Of a DNA stretch of 64,000 bases, positions 8,346 to 17,855 are shown piece after piece. The translations under genes and the position numbers were made by a program. Every line of letters begins with the position of its first letter. Positions within the stretch are counted from its first letter, which is position 1. Below the pieces are notes generated by a model. The model made no database searches. It was not told the DNA's origin and was given only the letters and a program-made list of their open reading frames with translations. Source of the stretch: Nocardiopsis sp. CNT312 (GTDB taxonomy: Bacteria; Actinomycetota; Actinomycetes; Streptosporangiales; Streptosporangiaceae); assembly GCF_000515115.1 (NCBI RefSeq), contig NZ_AZXF01000013.1, positions 88,109-152,108 on the forward strand. Reading direction: 5' to 3'.

Positions 8346-8683
8346 GGCATGCGTCGGTGTCGGCGGGTCCGGGGACGGAGCGGGCCCGCGTCGGCCGGGC
8401 CGCGGGCGGCCTACGACCGGTCCCCGTGGGTCTGACGCTACCTGGCCGGATAGGGTGGGGGATCGGGCGGGCCGAGTCGATCCGTCCGGCACCCGTCGGC
8501 CTCGCACGCGGACCGTGCCCCGCCCGGGGCGCGGAGGTCACCCTCCGCGACGCGGTGGTCGCGCTCCACCGAGAGCCCGTCGCGGGTGCCGCCGAAACCC
8601 CGTCCGGACGCCGCGCCGTTCCCGGCGCCCCGGGCACGGGAGTCCCGCTCCCGCACGGTTCTCTACACGCTGGGAGACGCACA
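8346..8683 (+). promoter_or_regulatory. Long purN leader/promoter region
   Basis: No gene is seen between the DUF4190 start (8295) and purN. TAGGGT at 8451-8456 is a plausible -10 element without a good -35, which would give a leader of about 220 nt. A short hairpin cgggag/ctcccg lies at 8637-8653, just ahead of the purN ribosome site (gggag, about 8672). The leader matches no purine riboswitch that I can recognise. Confidence 0.4.
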
Positions 8684-9331
8684 TTGTCCGCGCGAGTGGT
8701 CGTCCTCATATCGGGCACGGGCAGCAACATGTCGGCCCTGGTCGAAGCGGCCCGGGATCCCGCCTACGGCGCCGAGGTGGTGGCCGTGGGATCGGACCGC
8801 CGGGGTACGCGGGGCATCGAACGGGCCGAGGCGGCCGGCGTGTCCGCGTTCGTCGTCCCCTTCCGGGACTACGCCGACCGCTTCGAGTGGAACCGGGCCA
8901 TGGCCGAGGCGATCAGCGCCCACGAGCCGGACCTGGTGGTCTCCGCCGGGTTCATGCGCATCCTCGGCCCCGCCGTCCTCCAGCGCCACACCGCGGTCAA
9001 CATCCACCCCGCTCTGCTCCCCTCGTTCCCGGGCGCGCACGCCGTGCGTGACGCGCTCGCCCACGGTGTCCGGATCACCGGCACCACCATCCACTTCCTC
9101 GACGAGGGCGTCGACTCCGGTCCGATCATCGACCAGGTCGCGGTGCCCGTCGAGGACGGCGACGACGAGTCCAGCCTCCACGAGCGGATCAAGACCGTGG
9201 AACGGCGGATGCTCGTCGACACGGTCGGCAGGCTCGCCCGGGAGGGCTGGACGGTCGACGGCAGGCACGTGCGGTTCGGCCGCACCGAGCACAGCGTCAC
9301 GGACGCGAGCGACACGAAGGAGAACCGGTGA
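8684..9331 (+). CDS. purN: Phosphoribosylglycinamide formyltransferase
   Basis: The 215-residue GART enzyme transfers a formyl group from 10-formyl-THF to GAR, the third step of purine synthesis in the cytoplasm. The N-terminal phosphate-binding segment SGTGSNM (residues 10-16), the catalytic [12 protein letters not shown] motif (Asn, His) and the downstream VDSGPIIDQ motif with its Asp are present. The TTG at 8684 is chosen: gggag lies 6-7 bases upstream and family similarity starts at once; the in-frame upstream residues are not purN-like. The stop overlaps the purH GTG by 4 bases, so the two are coupled. Confidence 0.95.
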   Translation: MSARVVVLISGTGSNMSALVEAARDPAYGAEVVAVGSDRRGTRGIERAEAAGVSAFVVPFRDYADRFEWNRAMAEAISAHEPDLVVSAGFMRILGPAVLQRHTAVNIHPALLPSFPGAHAVRDALAHGVRITGTTIHFLDEGVDSGPIIDQVAVPVEDGDDESSLHERIKTVERRMLVDTVGRLAREGWTVDGRHVRFGRTEHSVTDASDTKENR

Positions 9332-10893
9332 CCCAGCAGGCCATCAGGCGTGCGTTGATCAGCGTGTACGACAAGACCGGTCTGGAGGAGTTGGGCAAGG
9401 GCCTGGCACAGTCCGGTGTGGAGATCGTCTCCACCGGCTCGACGGCCGCACGGCTGCGGGACGCCGGCGTCCCCGTCATCCCCGTCGATGACGTCACCGG
9501 GTTCCCGGAGATCATGGAGGGCCGGGTCAAGACCCTGCACCCCCACGTGCACGCCGGACTCCTCGCCGATCAGACCAACCCCGACCACGTCGCCACGATC
9601 GAGGGCCTGGGCATCGCCCCCTTCGACCTGGTGGTGGTCAACCTCTACCCCTTCCAGGACACCGTCGCCTCCGGGGCCTGCGCCGCCGACTGCGTCGAGA
9701 AGATCGACATCGGCGGACCGGCCATGGTCCGCGCCTCGGCCAAGAACCACGCCAGCGTCGCCGTGGTCGTCGACCCGAACGCCTATGACACCGTCCTCGG
9801 CGCGGTGCGCGGCGGCGGGTTCACCCTGGAGCAGCGCAAGCACCTGGCGGGCCTGGCCTTCCGGCACACCGCCGTCTACGACGCCGCGGTCGCCTCCTGG
9901 TTCGCCGACTCCTACGCCCCCGACACCGAGGCCGCCGAGTCCGGGTGGCCCGCCTTCCTGGGCACCGGCCACGCACGCAGGGACGTCCTGCGCTACGGCG
10001 AGAACCCGCACCAGAAGGCGGCGCTGTACACGGCTGAGGGCACCGCCCCCGCCGGGCTGGCCGGGGCGGTGCAACTGCATGGCAAGGCGATGTCCTACAA
10101 CAACTACGTCGACGCCGACGCCGCCCTGCGCGCGGCCCACGACTTCGGCGACCCGTGCGTGGCGATCATCAAGCACGCCAACCCGTGCGGTATCGCCGTG
10201 GGCTCCGACAACGCCGAGGCCCACCGCAAGGCGCACGCCTGCGACCCCGTGTCGGCCTACGGCGGCGTCATCGCCACCAACCGGCCCGTCGGCGAGGAGC
10301 TGGCCGGGCAGGTCAAGGAGATCTTCACCGAGGTCGTCGTCGCCCCGGCCTTCGACGAGGCCGCCCTGGCGATCCTCACCGCGAAGAAGAACATCCGCCT
10401 CCTCGCGGTCGCGGACCCGGCCGCCCCCGCCGTCGAGCGGCGCCAGATCAGCGGCGGCCTGCTGGCCCAGTCCCGCGACCTCATCGACGCTGAGGGCGAC
10501 GACCCCGCGAACTGGGAGCTGGCGACCGGGCGGCCCGCCGACGCGCGGACCCTGGCCGATCTCGCCTTCGCCTGGCGGGCGGTGCGCTCGGTCAAGTCCA
10601 ACGCCATCCTGCTCGCCGCCGACGGCGCCACCGTGGGTGTGGGCATGGGCCAGGTCAACCGGGTGGACTCGGCCCGGCTCGCCGTCACCCGCGCCGGCGA
10701 CCGGGTGCGGGGGGCGGTCGCCGCCAGTGACGCCTTCTTCCCCTTCCCCGACGGCCTGGAGATCCTCACCGAGGCGGGAGTGAGCGCCGTGGTCCAACCG
10801 GGCGGCTCCATCCGGGACGAGGCTGTCGTCGCCGCGGCCGAGGCCGCCGGTGTCACCATGTACCTCACCCGCACCCGTCACTTCTTCCACTGA
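9328..10893 (+). CDS. purH: Bifunctional AICAR formyltransferase / IMP cyclohydrolase
   Basis: A full-length 521-residue enzyme for the last two steps of IMP synthesis. The N-terminal MGS-like cyclohydrolase domain (about 1-150) has STGSTAARL and VNLYPF. The C-terminal AICAR transformylase domain has [11 protein letters not shown] and the catalytic KHANPCG (K282-H283). It starts with GTG coupled to purN and ends 19 bp before folD, which supplies 10-formyl-THF for both PurN and PurH, so the three genes make a functional unit. Confidence 0.97.
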   Translation: MTQQAIRRALISVYDKTGLEELGKGLAQSGVEIVSTGSTAARLRDAGVPVIPVDDVTGFPEIMEGRVKTLHPHVHAGLLADQTNPDHVATIEGLGIAPFDLVVVNLYPFQDTVASGACAADCVEKIDIGGPAMVRASAKNHASVAVVVDPNAYDTVLGAVRGGGFTLEQRKHLAGLAFRHTAVYDAAVASWFADSYAPDTEAAESGWPAFLGTGHARRDVLRYGENPHQKAALYTAEGTAPAGLAGAVQLHGKAMSYNNYVDADAALRAAHDFGDPCVAIIKHANPCGIAVGSDNAEAHRKAHACDPVSAYGGVIATNRPVGEELAGQVKEIFTEVVVAPAFDEAALAILTAKKNIRLLAVADPAAPAVERRQISGGLLAQSRDLIDAEGDDPANWELATGRPADARTLADLAFAWRAVRSVKSNAILLAADGATVGVGMGQVNRVDSARLAVTRAGDRVRGAVAASDAFFPFPDGLEILTEAGVSAVVQPGGSIRDEAVVAAAEAAGVTMYLTRTRHFFH

Positions 10894-10912
10894 TCGTGAG
10901 GAGCCCGAGCAC

Positions 10913-11764
10913 ATGAGCGCGACGATTCTCGACGGCAAGGCCGTCGCGAAGGCCATCCGCGGCGACCTGGCCGAGCGGGTGGCCAAGCTCAAGGCCAAGG
11001 GGGTCGTCCCCGGCCTGGGCACGGTCCTGGTCGGCGACGACCCGGGCAGCCACTCCTACGTCCGGGGCAAGCACCGCGACTGCGCGCAGGTGGGGATCGC
11101 CAGTATCCGCCGCGACCTGCCCGCCGACGCAGCCCAGGAGGACGTGGAGCGGGCGGTGCGTGAGTTGAACGCGAACCCGGACTGCACCGGCTACATCGTC
11201 CAGTTGCCCCTGCCCCGGGGGCTGGACGAGAACCGGGTGCTGGGCCTCATCGACCCGGACAAGGACGCCGACGGCCTCCAGCCCTCCAACCTGGGCAAGC
11301 TGGTGCTCATGCAGGACGCCCCGCTGCCGTGCACGCCGCGCGGCATCGTGGAGCTGCTGCGCCGCTACGACGTGCCGCTCAAGGGTGCCGAGGTGGTCGT
11401 GGTGGGCCGTGGTGTGACGGTGGGCCGCCCCCTGGGCCTGCTGCTGACCCGCCGGACGGAGAACGCCACGGTCACCCTGTGCCACACCGGTACGCGTGAC
11501 CTCGCCGAGCACACCCGCCGTGCCGACGTCATCGTCGCCGGGGCCGGCGTACCCGGACTCATCACCAAGGACATGGTCCGCCCGGGTGCGGCGGTGCTGG
11601 ACGTGGGCGTCTCGCGCACCGGGGACGGCCTGGTGGGCGACGTGCGGCCCGACGTCGCCGAGACGGCCGGGTTCCTGTCCCCCAACCCTGGTGGTGTGGG
11701 CCCGATGACCCGGGCCATGCTGCTGGTCAACGTCGTGGAGCGGGCCGAGCGCCTGGCCGCGTGA
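10913..11764 (+). CDS. folD: Bifunctional methylenetetrahydrofolate dehydrogenase / methenyl-THF cyclohydrolase
   Basis: A 283-residue FolD that converts 5,10-methylene-THF to 10-formyl-THF. It has the [10 protein letters not shown] segment with catalytic Lys53, the [10 protein letters not shown] motif and the NADP-binding [14 protein letters not shown] loop (about 157-170). The ATG at 10913 has gaggag about 10 bases upstream. Length is normal. Its product is the formyl donor for the two purine enzymes upstream. A GC-rich hairpin directly follows the stop. Confidence 0.97.
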   Translation: MSATILDGKAVAKAIRGDLAERVAKLKAKGVVPGLGTVLVGDDPGSHSYVRGKHRDCAQVGIASIRRDLPADAAQEDVERAVRELNANPDCTGYIVQLPLPRGLDENRVLGLIDPDKDADGLQPSNLGKLVLMQDAPLPCTPRGIVELLRRYDVPLKGAEVVVVGRGVTVGRPLGLLLTRRTENATVTLCHTGTRDLAEHTRRADVIVAGAGVPGLITKDMVRPGAAVLDVGVSRTGDGLVGDVRPDVAETAGFLSPNPGGVGPMTRAMLLVNVVERAERLAA

Positions 11765-11767
11765 GAC

Positions 11768-11799
11768 ACGGGCGGTGGTGCCGGGGCGCCACCGCCCGT
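11768..11799. terminator. Bidirectional hairpin after folD
   Basis: An 11-bp perfect stem (acgggcggtgg / ccaccgcccgt) with a 10-base loop lies between the convergent folD and FHA genes. There is no T-run, as is usual for actinomycete terminators. Confidence 0.65.
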
Positions 11800-11860
11800 C
11801 AACCACCACGGGTGAGCACCGTCCGGGCCCGTGAGGACGCAGAGAGCGCAGCGGGGGCCG

Positions 11861-12466
11861 TCAGCTCGCCTCGCGCGCCGGCTCCCCGGCCGGTGTCGGC
11901 CGGACCAGGCCGAGCGCGACGACCTCGTTGGCCAGCCGGGTTCGGCGGTTCTGCCCTTCGGGTATGCGGAACTTCTGGTACAGCCGCAGGAGGTGCTGCT
12001 TGACCGCGGCCTCCGTGACGACGAGGTCCTCGGCGATGTCGCGGGCCGTGGCCGGTGCGACGAAGGCCTCCTCCGACAGCGCGGGCTGGCACAGGGCGGA
12101 GAGCACGTCGAGTTCGCGACGGGTGAGCTCGGGTGCCGCGCCGCGGCGGAGTTCGATGTCGGGGCTGATCTGCTCCCGGTGCAGGCCGGCCACGCGGCAG
12201 CGCGCGGTGCCGAAGGTCACCACGTCGTCCTCTTCGAGCACCCGGCGGGCGACGGGTCTGCCGTTGACGCGTGTGCCGTTGCGCGACAGGCCCAGGTCGA
12301 CGACGTACACGTAGGGGCCGCGGCGGACGAGTTCGGCGTGCAGCAGGGAGACGCTGCGGTCTGCGAGGCGGATGTCGGCGCCCTTGCCGCGTCCGACGGT
12401 GGTCACCTCACCGGTGATCTGGTGGAGGTCACCGGTCTCTTCGACCCGGAGATGGGGCCCGTCCAC
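11861..12466 (-). CDS. FHA-domain protein with C-terminal LuxR-like HTH
   Basis: A protein of about 201 residues pairing a phosphothreonine-reading FHA domain (VGRGKGADI, SVSLLHAEL and LSRNGTRVNG motifs in the N-terminal half) with a C-terminal helix-turn-helix segment (LTRRELDVLSALC, then TEAAVKQHLLRLYQKF) of LuxR/SARP-associated type. It probably links Ser/Thr kinase signalling to DNA binding. GTG at 12466 is preferred because it follows a strong ggaggag site; the ATG at 12580 would add 38 Arg/Pro/His-rich residues and has no good ribosome site. No target or kinase can be inferred from the neighbours (folD and DUF3017). Confidence 0.8.
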   Translation of the reverse strand: MDGPHLRVEETGDLHQITGEVTTVGRGKGADIRLADRSVSLLHAELVRRGPYVYVVDLGLSRNGTRVNGRPVARRVLEEDDVVTFGTARCRVAGLHREQISPDIELRRGAAPELTRRELDVLSALCQPALSEEAFVAPATARDIAEDLVVTEAAVKQHLLRLYQKFRIPEGQNRRTRLANEVVALGLVRPTPAGEPAREAS

Positions 12467-12933
12467 AGTGGCTCCTCCCGGACTGGTGGTGTGGCGCGGC
12501 CGGTGGATGTGCGGGTGGCGGCGGGGGCGGGGCGGCTGTCGAGTGGAGACTGCTCGTTCTGCGCTCTGAGTGGGCTTCATAGGGGTGGGGTCCTCGCTCG
12601 CCTTTGCACTCGTCTCGTCTCTGGCTACCCGTGCCGCGGGCGTTCTACGCCCCTCCCCCCGAGTTAGGCGGCTCCGGCACGGGAATCACGGGTGTGGCGT
12701 CGAACAGGACGGTGGTAACGGTCGTCAGAGTTGTTGGTCTACGGCAGGGCCGTTTCTGTTTCTGCCGGGATCGGGGAAGCCGGCTCAATAGAATGGGCGG
12801 GTCTCACCCACGCTTGAAGGCCCGACGTCCTCTCCTGAGCACCCGAGGGCGTCCGGCCGGCTCTCGGACACGGGTGCTGACCGGGCCGTGCTGCGGCCGA
12901 GACTGATCTCTCAACCGGACGGGTCGATACGCG
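12467..12933. other. Gene-free stretch between the FHA and DUF3017 genes
   Basis: No convincing coding sequence is present. It should hold the divergent promoters of the FHA gene and the DUF3017 gene. TAGAAT at 12788-12793 is the only good -10-like element on the plus strand, without a recognisable -35. No tRNA-like fold was found in the 12800-12900 segment. Confidence 0.5.
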
Positions 12934-13329
12934 GTGGACAAGGGACGGACGGAGTTGGCGGACAGGGACGAGGAGGAGCCGGTCGAGGAGCGGGGCGGCC
13001 CCGAGTACGGCGAACGCTCGGAGGACAGCCCCCCGGACGGGCCGCACGACGGACCGGAGCCCCCCTTCTGGCTGGTCCAGACCCCCTACGCGCTGGTGCT
13101 GTCGGCCCTGGCCGCGGGGATCGTGGTGGTGGCCGCCGCCCACTTCAAACGGGGGCCGACGATCATCGCCGGGGCGCTTGTGCTGGCCGCGCTCTTCCGG
13201 TCGGTCCTGCCCAGGGAGTGGATCGGACTGCTCGCCGTCCGACGCCGCTGGGTCGATCTCGCCACGCTGGTCGGGATGGCGGTCATGTTGATGGTGCTGG
13301 CGTGGGTGGCGCCGCAACTCTCCGACTAG
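12934..13329 (+). CDS. DUF3017 small membrane protein
   Basis: A 131-residue protein with an acidic N-terminal 45 residues followed by three hydrophobic segments: residues about 51-68, 72-90 (with the basic FKRGP turn between) and 108-126. This is the DUF3017 layout found in actinobacteria, usually close to folD as here. Function is unknown. It starts at GTG 12934 with no clear ribosome site. It is probably expressed on its own, ahead of icd. Confidence 0.8.
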   Translation: MDKGRTELADRDEEEPVEERGGPEYGERSEDSPPDGPHDGPEPPFWLVQTPYALVLSALAAGIVVVAAAHFKRGPTIIAGALVLAALFRSVLPREWIGLLAVRRRWVDLATLVGMAVMLMVLAWVAPQLSD

Positions 13330-13341
13330 GCGTCGAATAAG

Positions 13342-13353
13342 CTTGACGTCGAG
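13342..13353. promoter_or_regulatory. Operator-like palindrome upstream of icd
   Basis: cttgacgtcgag is a 12-base palindrome with one mismatched pair, followed by ata, about 155 bp ahead of icd and just after the DUF3017 stop. It resembles a dyad operator and also contains a TTGACG -35-like hexamer. The regulator is unknown. Confidence 0.4.
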
Positions 13354-13509
13354 ATACCGCGACACCGACAGCGACCGCCTCCCGGAGTGCACGGACACCG
13401 GGCGGGATCAGGGGATCGCCGAGCGGGCGGGGCCGGCCAGGGCCACGAACCTGTGGCCGGTTCCTCGCAGCGAGGCGGGAGCGCAGACTGAAGGGACAGC
13501 CGCACAGCC

Positions 13510-14727
13510 ATGGCCAAGATCAAGGTCGAGAACCCCGTAGTCGAACTCGACGGCGACGAGATGACCCGGATCATCTGGTCCTTCATCAAGGACCGCCTGA
13601 TCCTTCCCTATCTCGACATCGACCTCAAGTACTACGACCTGGGCATCGAGGAGCGCGACCGCACCGACGACCAGGTCACGGTGGACTCCGCCAACGCCAT
13701 CAAGGAGCACGGCGTCGGCGTCAAGTGCGCGACCATCACCCCCGACGAGGCCCGGGTCGAGGAGTTCGGCCTGAAGAAGATGTGGCGGTCGCCCAACGGC
13801 ACCATCCGCAACATCCTGGGCGGCGTCGTCTTCCGCGAGCCGATCATCTGCGAGAACGTGCCGCGTCTGGTCCCGGGCTGGACCAAGCCGGTCATCATCG
13901 GCCGCCACGCCCACGGTGACCAGTACAAGGCCACCGACTTCAAGGTGCCCGGCCCCGGCACGGTGACCATGACCTACACCCCGACCGACGGCGGCGAGCC
14001 GGTCGAATTCGAGGTCGCGAACTTTCCCGAGGGCGGCGGCGTCGCCATGGGGATGTACAACTTCCGCCGGTCCATCGAGGACTTCGCGCGCGCCAGCCTG
14101 AACTACGGTCTGGACCGCAACTACCCGGTGTACCTCTCCACCAAGAACACGATCCTCAAGGCCTACGACGGCATGTTCAAGGACGTGTTCCAGGAGATCT
14201 ACGACACCGAGTTCAAGGAGAGGTTCGAGGCCACCGGCCTGACCTACGAGCACCGCCTGATCGACGACATGGTCGCCGCCGCGCTCAAGTGGGAGGGCGG
14301 CTACGTCTGGGCCTGCAAGAACTACGACGGTGACGTGCAGTCCGACACCGTCGCCCAGGGCTTCGGTTCGCTGGGACTGATGACCTCGGTCCTGCGTACC
14401 GCCGACGGACGCACGGTCGAGGCCGAGGCCGCGCACGGCACGGTGACCCGCCACTACCGCCAGCACCAGCAGGGCAAGCCCACCTCCACGAACCCGATCG
14501 CGTCGATCTTCGCGTGGACCCGTGGCCTGGAGCACCGCGCCAAGCTGGACAACACGCCGAAGCTGGCCGAGTTCGCCACCACGCTGGAGGACGTCGTCGT
14601 CAAGACCGTCGAAGGCGGTCAGATGACCAAGGACCTCGCTCTGCTGGTCGGCGGCGACCAGGAGTGGCTGACCACCGAGCAGTTCCTTGAGGCCCTGGAC
14701 GAGAACCTGTCCAAGCGCCTCGCGTAA
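13510..14727 (+). CDS. icd: NADP-dependent isocitrate dehydrogenase (homodimeric type)
   Basis: A 405-residue TCA-cycle enzyme that oxidatively decarboxylates isocitrate to 2-oxoglutarate. Sequence features such as [18 protein letters not shown] near the N-terminus, [16 protein letters not shown] in the substrate region and [14 protein letters not shown] in the cofactor loop place it in the eukaryote-like homodimeric NADP-IDH subfamily rather than the monomeric form common in many actinobacteria. The ATG at 13510 starts the conserved MAKIKV. A hairpin terminator follows the stop. Confidence 0.96.
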   Translation: MAKIKVENPVVELDGDEMTRIIWSFIKDRLILPYLDIDLKYYDLGIEERDRTDDQVTVDSANAIKEHGVGVKCATITPDEARVEEFGLKKMWRSPNGTIRNILGGVVFREPIICENVPRLVPGWTKPVIIGRHAHGDQYKATDFKVPGPGTVTMTYTPTDGGEPVEFEVANFPEGGGVAMGMYNFRRSIEDFARASLNYGLDRNYPVYLSTKNTILKAYDGMFKDVFQEIYDTEFKERFEATGLTYEHRLIDDMVAAALKWEGGYVWACKNYDGDVQSDTVAQGFGSLGLMTSVLRTADGRTVEAEAAHGTVTRHYRQHQQGKPTSTNPIASIFAWTRGLEHRAKLDNTPKLAEFATTLEDVVVKTVEGGQMTKDLALLVGGDQEWLTTEQFLEALDENLSKRLA

Positions 14728-14751
14728 CTCTGATCGTAGGTGAGGCCGATC

Positions 14752-14784
14752 ACGTCCGGGTGTCCCTCGCGGAGGCCCGGACGT
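14752..14784 (+). terminator. Terminator hairpin after icd
   Basis: A 9-bp stem (acgtccggg / cccggacgt) with a 15-base loop begins 25 bp past the icd stop. It is weakly followed by tcgtcgtct, not a proper T-run. Confidence 0.6.
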
Positions 14785-15015
14785 CGTCGTCTCCCGGTCG
14801 GAGAACTCGGATCCGATGCGCTGAACACGGCTTTCGTGGTGGTTCGAGCGACGTTCGCGATCATTTTCCCCGGTGTGTTTTCCGTGTTCGGCGCACACAC
14901 AGGGGGCACCGGTGCGAGTATGGGGGTGTCGGACACGCAGGTCGGACTCCTGATGCGACGTAGGACACGTAGCTGTAATTCGCACCTTTCGCGAAGTTTG
15001 ACCTATTGTGGAGAC

Positions 15016-15170
15016 GCGCCGGTGCGAACCGGCAGGCCAGAGTGGGTGTGAACCCCCTCCGGCCCCAGAAGCCGACGTGCCGTCCGTGCGCCCGCTGGGG
15101 GGTAGGCGCGCACAGTACGGAACGTCACGAAGAAGGGCCCGTCGCCTCGCGCGGCGGGCCCTTCGTTTCT
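15016..15170 (+). ncRNA. Unassigned structured RNA with its own terminator
   Basis: The 600-bp gap between icd and the LCP gene contains no gene on either strand but a compact set of stems. Hairpin 1 (15018-15033) is gccgg/ccggc with loop tgcgaa. Hairpin 2 (15035-15064) is an interrupted ggcc-gag-ggg stem with loop tgtgaa. ccccag (15063-15068) can instead pair with ctgggg (15095-15100), excluding the base of hairpin 2. A strong intrinsic terminator (about 10 bp, 15132-15164) is followed by gtttct. TATTGT at 15004-15009 would start transcription right at hairpin 1. It fits no riboswitch or small RNA family I know. The strand is inferred from the terminator and -10; it could also be an attenuated leader with no gene behind it. 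Confidence 0.45.
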
Positions 15171-15336
15171 GTGGTTTCCCGCGGGCTCGCAACGTCGCTC
15201 ACGGCGCGCAGGACCGGCCTCTCCGTCGTCGCTGCCGCCGTGCTCGTTCCTGGCCTCGGCAGCGACTCCTCCCGCGGGGGCCGGTACGCCGCTCGCGCTG
15301 CTTGCACCCGTGGCCTGTCGGACAGACGGGCCGGGT

Positions 15337-16605
15337 TCAGTCCTGCATGGCGCTCTCCGGGACGGGCTCGCCCGCGCGGATGGCGGTGAACATCTCCTCG
15401 GAACGGACCTCGTCCCAGACGACCACGGAGCCCACCCCGTCCAGGGTGGGGGTCGAGCCCACCGGCACGGAGGTGGTCTGCGTCCCGCCGCGCATCGCCA
15501 GCACCATCGTGGCCAGGTGCCGCAGGTGGACGTCGTCGTCGACGATGAAGGTGTCCGTGCCCGCCGTCACCAGCGGCATCACCCGGAACGGGTTGAACAG
15601 CGTCGACGGCTCGGTGGCCGTCTGGACCAGCTCGGCGAAGAACTCCCGCTGCCGCTGGATGCGGTCCAGGTCGGCGCGGGGGGTGGCGCGCGTGCGCACG
15701 TAGCCCAGCGCAGTGCCGCCGTCCATCATCTGGCAGCCGGCCTCGATGTCCAGCCCGGCCTTGGGGTCCTGCATGGCCTGCTCGGGGCACAGCTCCACGC
15801 CGCCGACCGCGTCCACCAGGTCCACGAACCCGCCCATGCCGATCTCGACGTAGTGGTCCACGTGCACCCCGGAGGCGCGCTCGAAGGTCTCCACCAGCGG
15901 CCCAGGGCCACCGCAGACCTCCTCGCCGGCGTCGTCGGTCCCGCAGACGGCGTCGGCGAACGCGGTGTTGATCTTGTTGTCCGCGTACCCGGGGATGGCC
16001 ATCGGAACGTAGGAGTCGCGCGGGATGCTGACGATGGTGGGGGAGGCGTCGCCCTCGGGGAGGTAGAGCAGCATAATCGAGTCGGTCCGGCGGCCCTGCG
16101 CGTACCCGGTGGCCAGCTCGTCCATCTCCTCCTCGCTGAGCCCGTCCCGGCTGTCGGAACCCACGATCAGGTACGTGGTGCCCGGCTGGTCCTCCGGTCG
16201 GCCCTCGTAGTCGGTGATGGCGTCCACACGGACCAGGCGGTTGTCAGCCCAGGAGTAGAAGAGGGCCGGCGGGACGGTGAGCAGGATGATCAGCACGACG
16301 AGGACGCCCGCCGCGACGTTGCGGAAGCGCTTCTTGTGCCGCTGCCGGGTCCGGCGGCCCCTCCCGGTCCCGTCGTACACCGTCCCGGAGCTGTGGGTCC
16401 GGCGCCTCTCGGGCCGGATCGGCGGCGCATCCCCGGTCTCGGGGATGCGCCGGGCCGTCCCCACGGTCCGCCGTTCGGACTCGCGCTGGCGGTAGAGCCT
16501 CTCGAACTCGTCCGGCTTGTCCGGATCACCCGCGCGGCGGAACACGCCCGCCCGGTCGTGTTCGCTGGTGGGGCCGGAACCGCCCCGGTTCTGTGAGTTC
16601 GTCAT
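15337..16605 (-). CDS. LytR-CpsA-Psr (LCP) family cell-wall glycopolymer ligase
   Basis: A 422-residue type II membrane protein: a basic cytoplasmic N-terminus of about 120 residues, one helix near 122-143, then an extracytoplasmic LCP domain. Conserved polyprenyl-phosphate-binding features are present: GSDSRDG, the RTDSIMLL motif, SIPRDSYV and DLDRIQRQREF. LCP enzymes transfer lipid-linked glycopolymers (wall teichoic acid, capsule or arabinogalactan) onto peptidoglycan. The ATG at 16605 is used because upstream in-frame sequence is not protein-like; gggtgggcgg lies 5 bases ahead. It could anchor the polymer made by the 1-7.7 kb operon, but the distance makes that speculative. Confidence 0.9.
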   Translation of the reverse strand: MTNSQNRGGSGPTSEHDRAGVFRRAGDPDKPDEFERLYRQRESERRTVGTARRIPETGDAPPIRPERRRTHSSGTVYDGTGRGRRTRQRHKKRFRNVAAGVLVVLIILLTVPPALFYSWADNRLVRVDAITDYEGRPEDQPGTTYLIVGSDSRDGLSEEEMDELATGYAQGRRTDSIMLLYLPEGDASPTIVSIPRDSYVPMAIPGYADNKINTAFADAVCGTDDAGEEVCGGPGPLVETFERASGVHVDHYVEIGMGGFVDLVDAVGGVELCPEQAMQDPKAGLDIEAGCQMMDGGTALGYVRTRATPRADLDRIQRQREFFAELVQTATEPSTLFNPFRVMPLVTAGTDTFIVDDDVHLRHLATMVLAMRGGTQTTSVPVGSTPTLDGVGSVVVWDEVRSEEMFTAIRAGEPVPESAMQD

Positions 16606-16733
16606 CGATCCGCCCACCCGTCGCGCTTCTGCTCGGTTCGAAAGGTTCCTGCTGCCCGTGTATGACCGCGAAAACTGTAGCCGGGTTCGCACTCGTCTAC
16701 GGTGGTCCGGGCCACCTTCCGGGAACGCGCGGC

Positions 16734-17855
16734 TCAGCGCAGCCGGTGCGCCCCGGCCGAGGGCAGGGCGGAGCGGACGCGGGGCGGGACCCGGCCCCGG
16801 TCGGTGAAGGCGCGGGTGAGGGCGGCCGTGATCGGCTCCACGCGCTCCTCCGCGGCCAGCGCGACCAGGGTGCCCGCCCAGCCGGACACCCGTACGCCCC
16901 GGGCTCCGGAGCGGGAGGCGGTCTCGGCGGCCAGTTCGACCTCGGCGGTGGTCAGGCCGCAGCCGCGCAGGGACAGGTGGGAGGACTCCAGTACGGGTCC
17001 GGTCTCCCCGGCACGTCCGGAGCGCAGCAGTCCCACGGCCGCGTTGAGCCGGTGCACCTCCGTGAGGGCGCACCCGGCGTGGTCGCGCAGCGCGGGCTCA
17101 CGCAGTTCCCGCAGCGCCGCGCGGGGGTCCCGGACGGACCGGAGCGGTCCCAGGGCCTCCTGGGCACGCCGTAGCGCCGCCGTATGCGCGGGCCGCGGAT
17201 CGCGGTGCGGCAGGGCCCCGGTGTCGACGACGAGCAGGCACAGCCCCTCTCCGGCCAGGTCGAACGGCAGGATCACCGTCCGCAGGGTGTCGGGCCGCAC
17301 ACGGACCGCGTGGCCGGGGCGGGCCGTGAGCACCACCCGCTCGTCGGCGGTCGCGCCCTCCGGCGGGGGACCTCCCGTGAGGTCGGCGAGCGCGAGCGAG
17401 ACCGCTCCGGCCACGGCCGACGCGTACCCCAGTGAGGCGTGCCGGGGCAGGTCGCCGTCCAGGAGCACGCGCAGCCCCTGGCCGCTGCCCAACAGCCCCG
17501 TGCGTCGCGCTGAGTCCGTCGCCGCGGTCACGGCCCGGAAGGAGGGGTCACGGGGTCTCAGCGGCCCTCTCGGCGTCGCCACGCGGACGCGGCCGTCTGG
17601 GGAGGTGTCGACCGCGGCGGTCACGCCCCAGGGCAGGGCCGTGTACAGGGCGGCGCCGCCGACGGCCGCCGTGTGCTCGCCGAGGAGCGCCGCGCGGCCC
17701 GGCGCGTGCCACACACCCGAGGCCGCCGAACCGTAGCGGGCGCCGAACTCCGCCAGAAGCATGTCAGCTCCGGGCGCGGCCGACGGCCACGTGCCCCGAG
17801 GGCCGGCCGACCGTACGCCCAGCGCGGCACGCAACCGGGTCACAGCGCGTTCCAA
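16734..17855 (-). CDS. Galactokinase-like GHMP protein with degenerate motifs
   Basis: A 373-residue protein that aligns along its length with galactokinases but lacks key residues. The N-terminal signature reads GRAALLGEHTAAVGG, where active enzymes have GEHTDYNDG, so the sugar-binding Asp and Tyr are gone. The ATP loop reads PRHASLGYASA in place of the usual glycine-rich GLSSSAA type. The C-terminal GHMP region (SGWAGTLVALA) is also altered. TTG at 17855 with aagagg upstream is the likely start. It is probably non-catalytic or changed in substrate. It sits upstream of the LCP gene in the same direction with a 128-bp gap. It could be mistaken for galK by automatic annotation. Confidence 0.7.
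   Translation of the reverse strand: MERAVTRLRAALGVRSAGPRGTWPSAAPGADMLLAEFGARYGSAASGVWHAPGRAALLGEHTAAVGGAALYTALPWGVTAAVDTSPDGRVRVATPRGPLRPRDPSFRAVTAATDSARRTGLLGSGQGLRVLLDGDLPRHASLGYASAVAGAVSLALADLTGGPPPEGATADERVVLTARPGHAVRVRPDTLRTVILPFDLAGEGLCLLVVDTGALPHRDPRPAHTAALRRAQEALGPLRSVRDPRAALRELREPALRDHAGCALTEVHRLNAAVGLLRSGRAGETGPVLESSHLSLRGCGLTTAEVELAAETASRSGARGVRVSGWAGTLVALAAEERVEPITAALTRAFTDRGRVPPRVRSALPSAGAHRLR

Noticed and set aside
8869..11022. 717-codon minus-strand frame over purN, purH and the start of folD
   Set aside because: Antisense shadow of three well-supported genes; no ribosome site and no recognisable domain.
12800..12933. tRNA-like segment before the DUF3017 gene
   Set aside because: No T-arm consensus and no cloverleaf could be drawn.
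15018..15033. gccggtgcgaaccggc as a tRNA T-arm
   Set aside because: The loop has six bases instead of seven and no acceptor or anticodon arm fits around it.
13408..15192. 594-codon minus-strand frame over icd
   Set aside because: Antisense to icd with repetitive composition; no family similarity.
16734..17855. Functional galactokinase (galK)
   Set aside because: Key sugar-binding and ATP-loop residues are missing, so the name is withheld.
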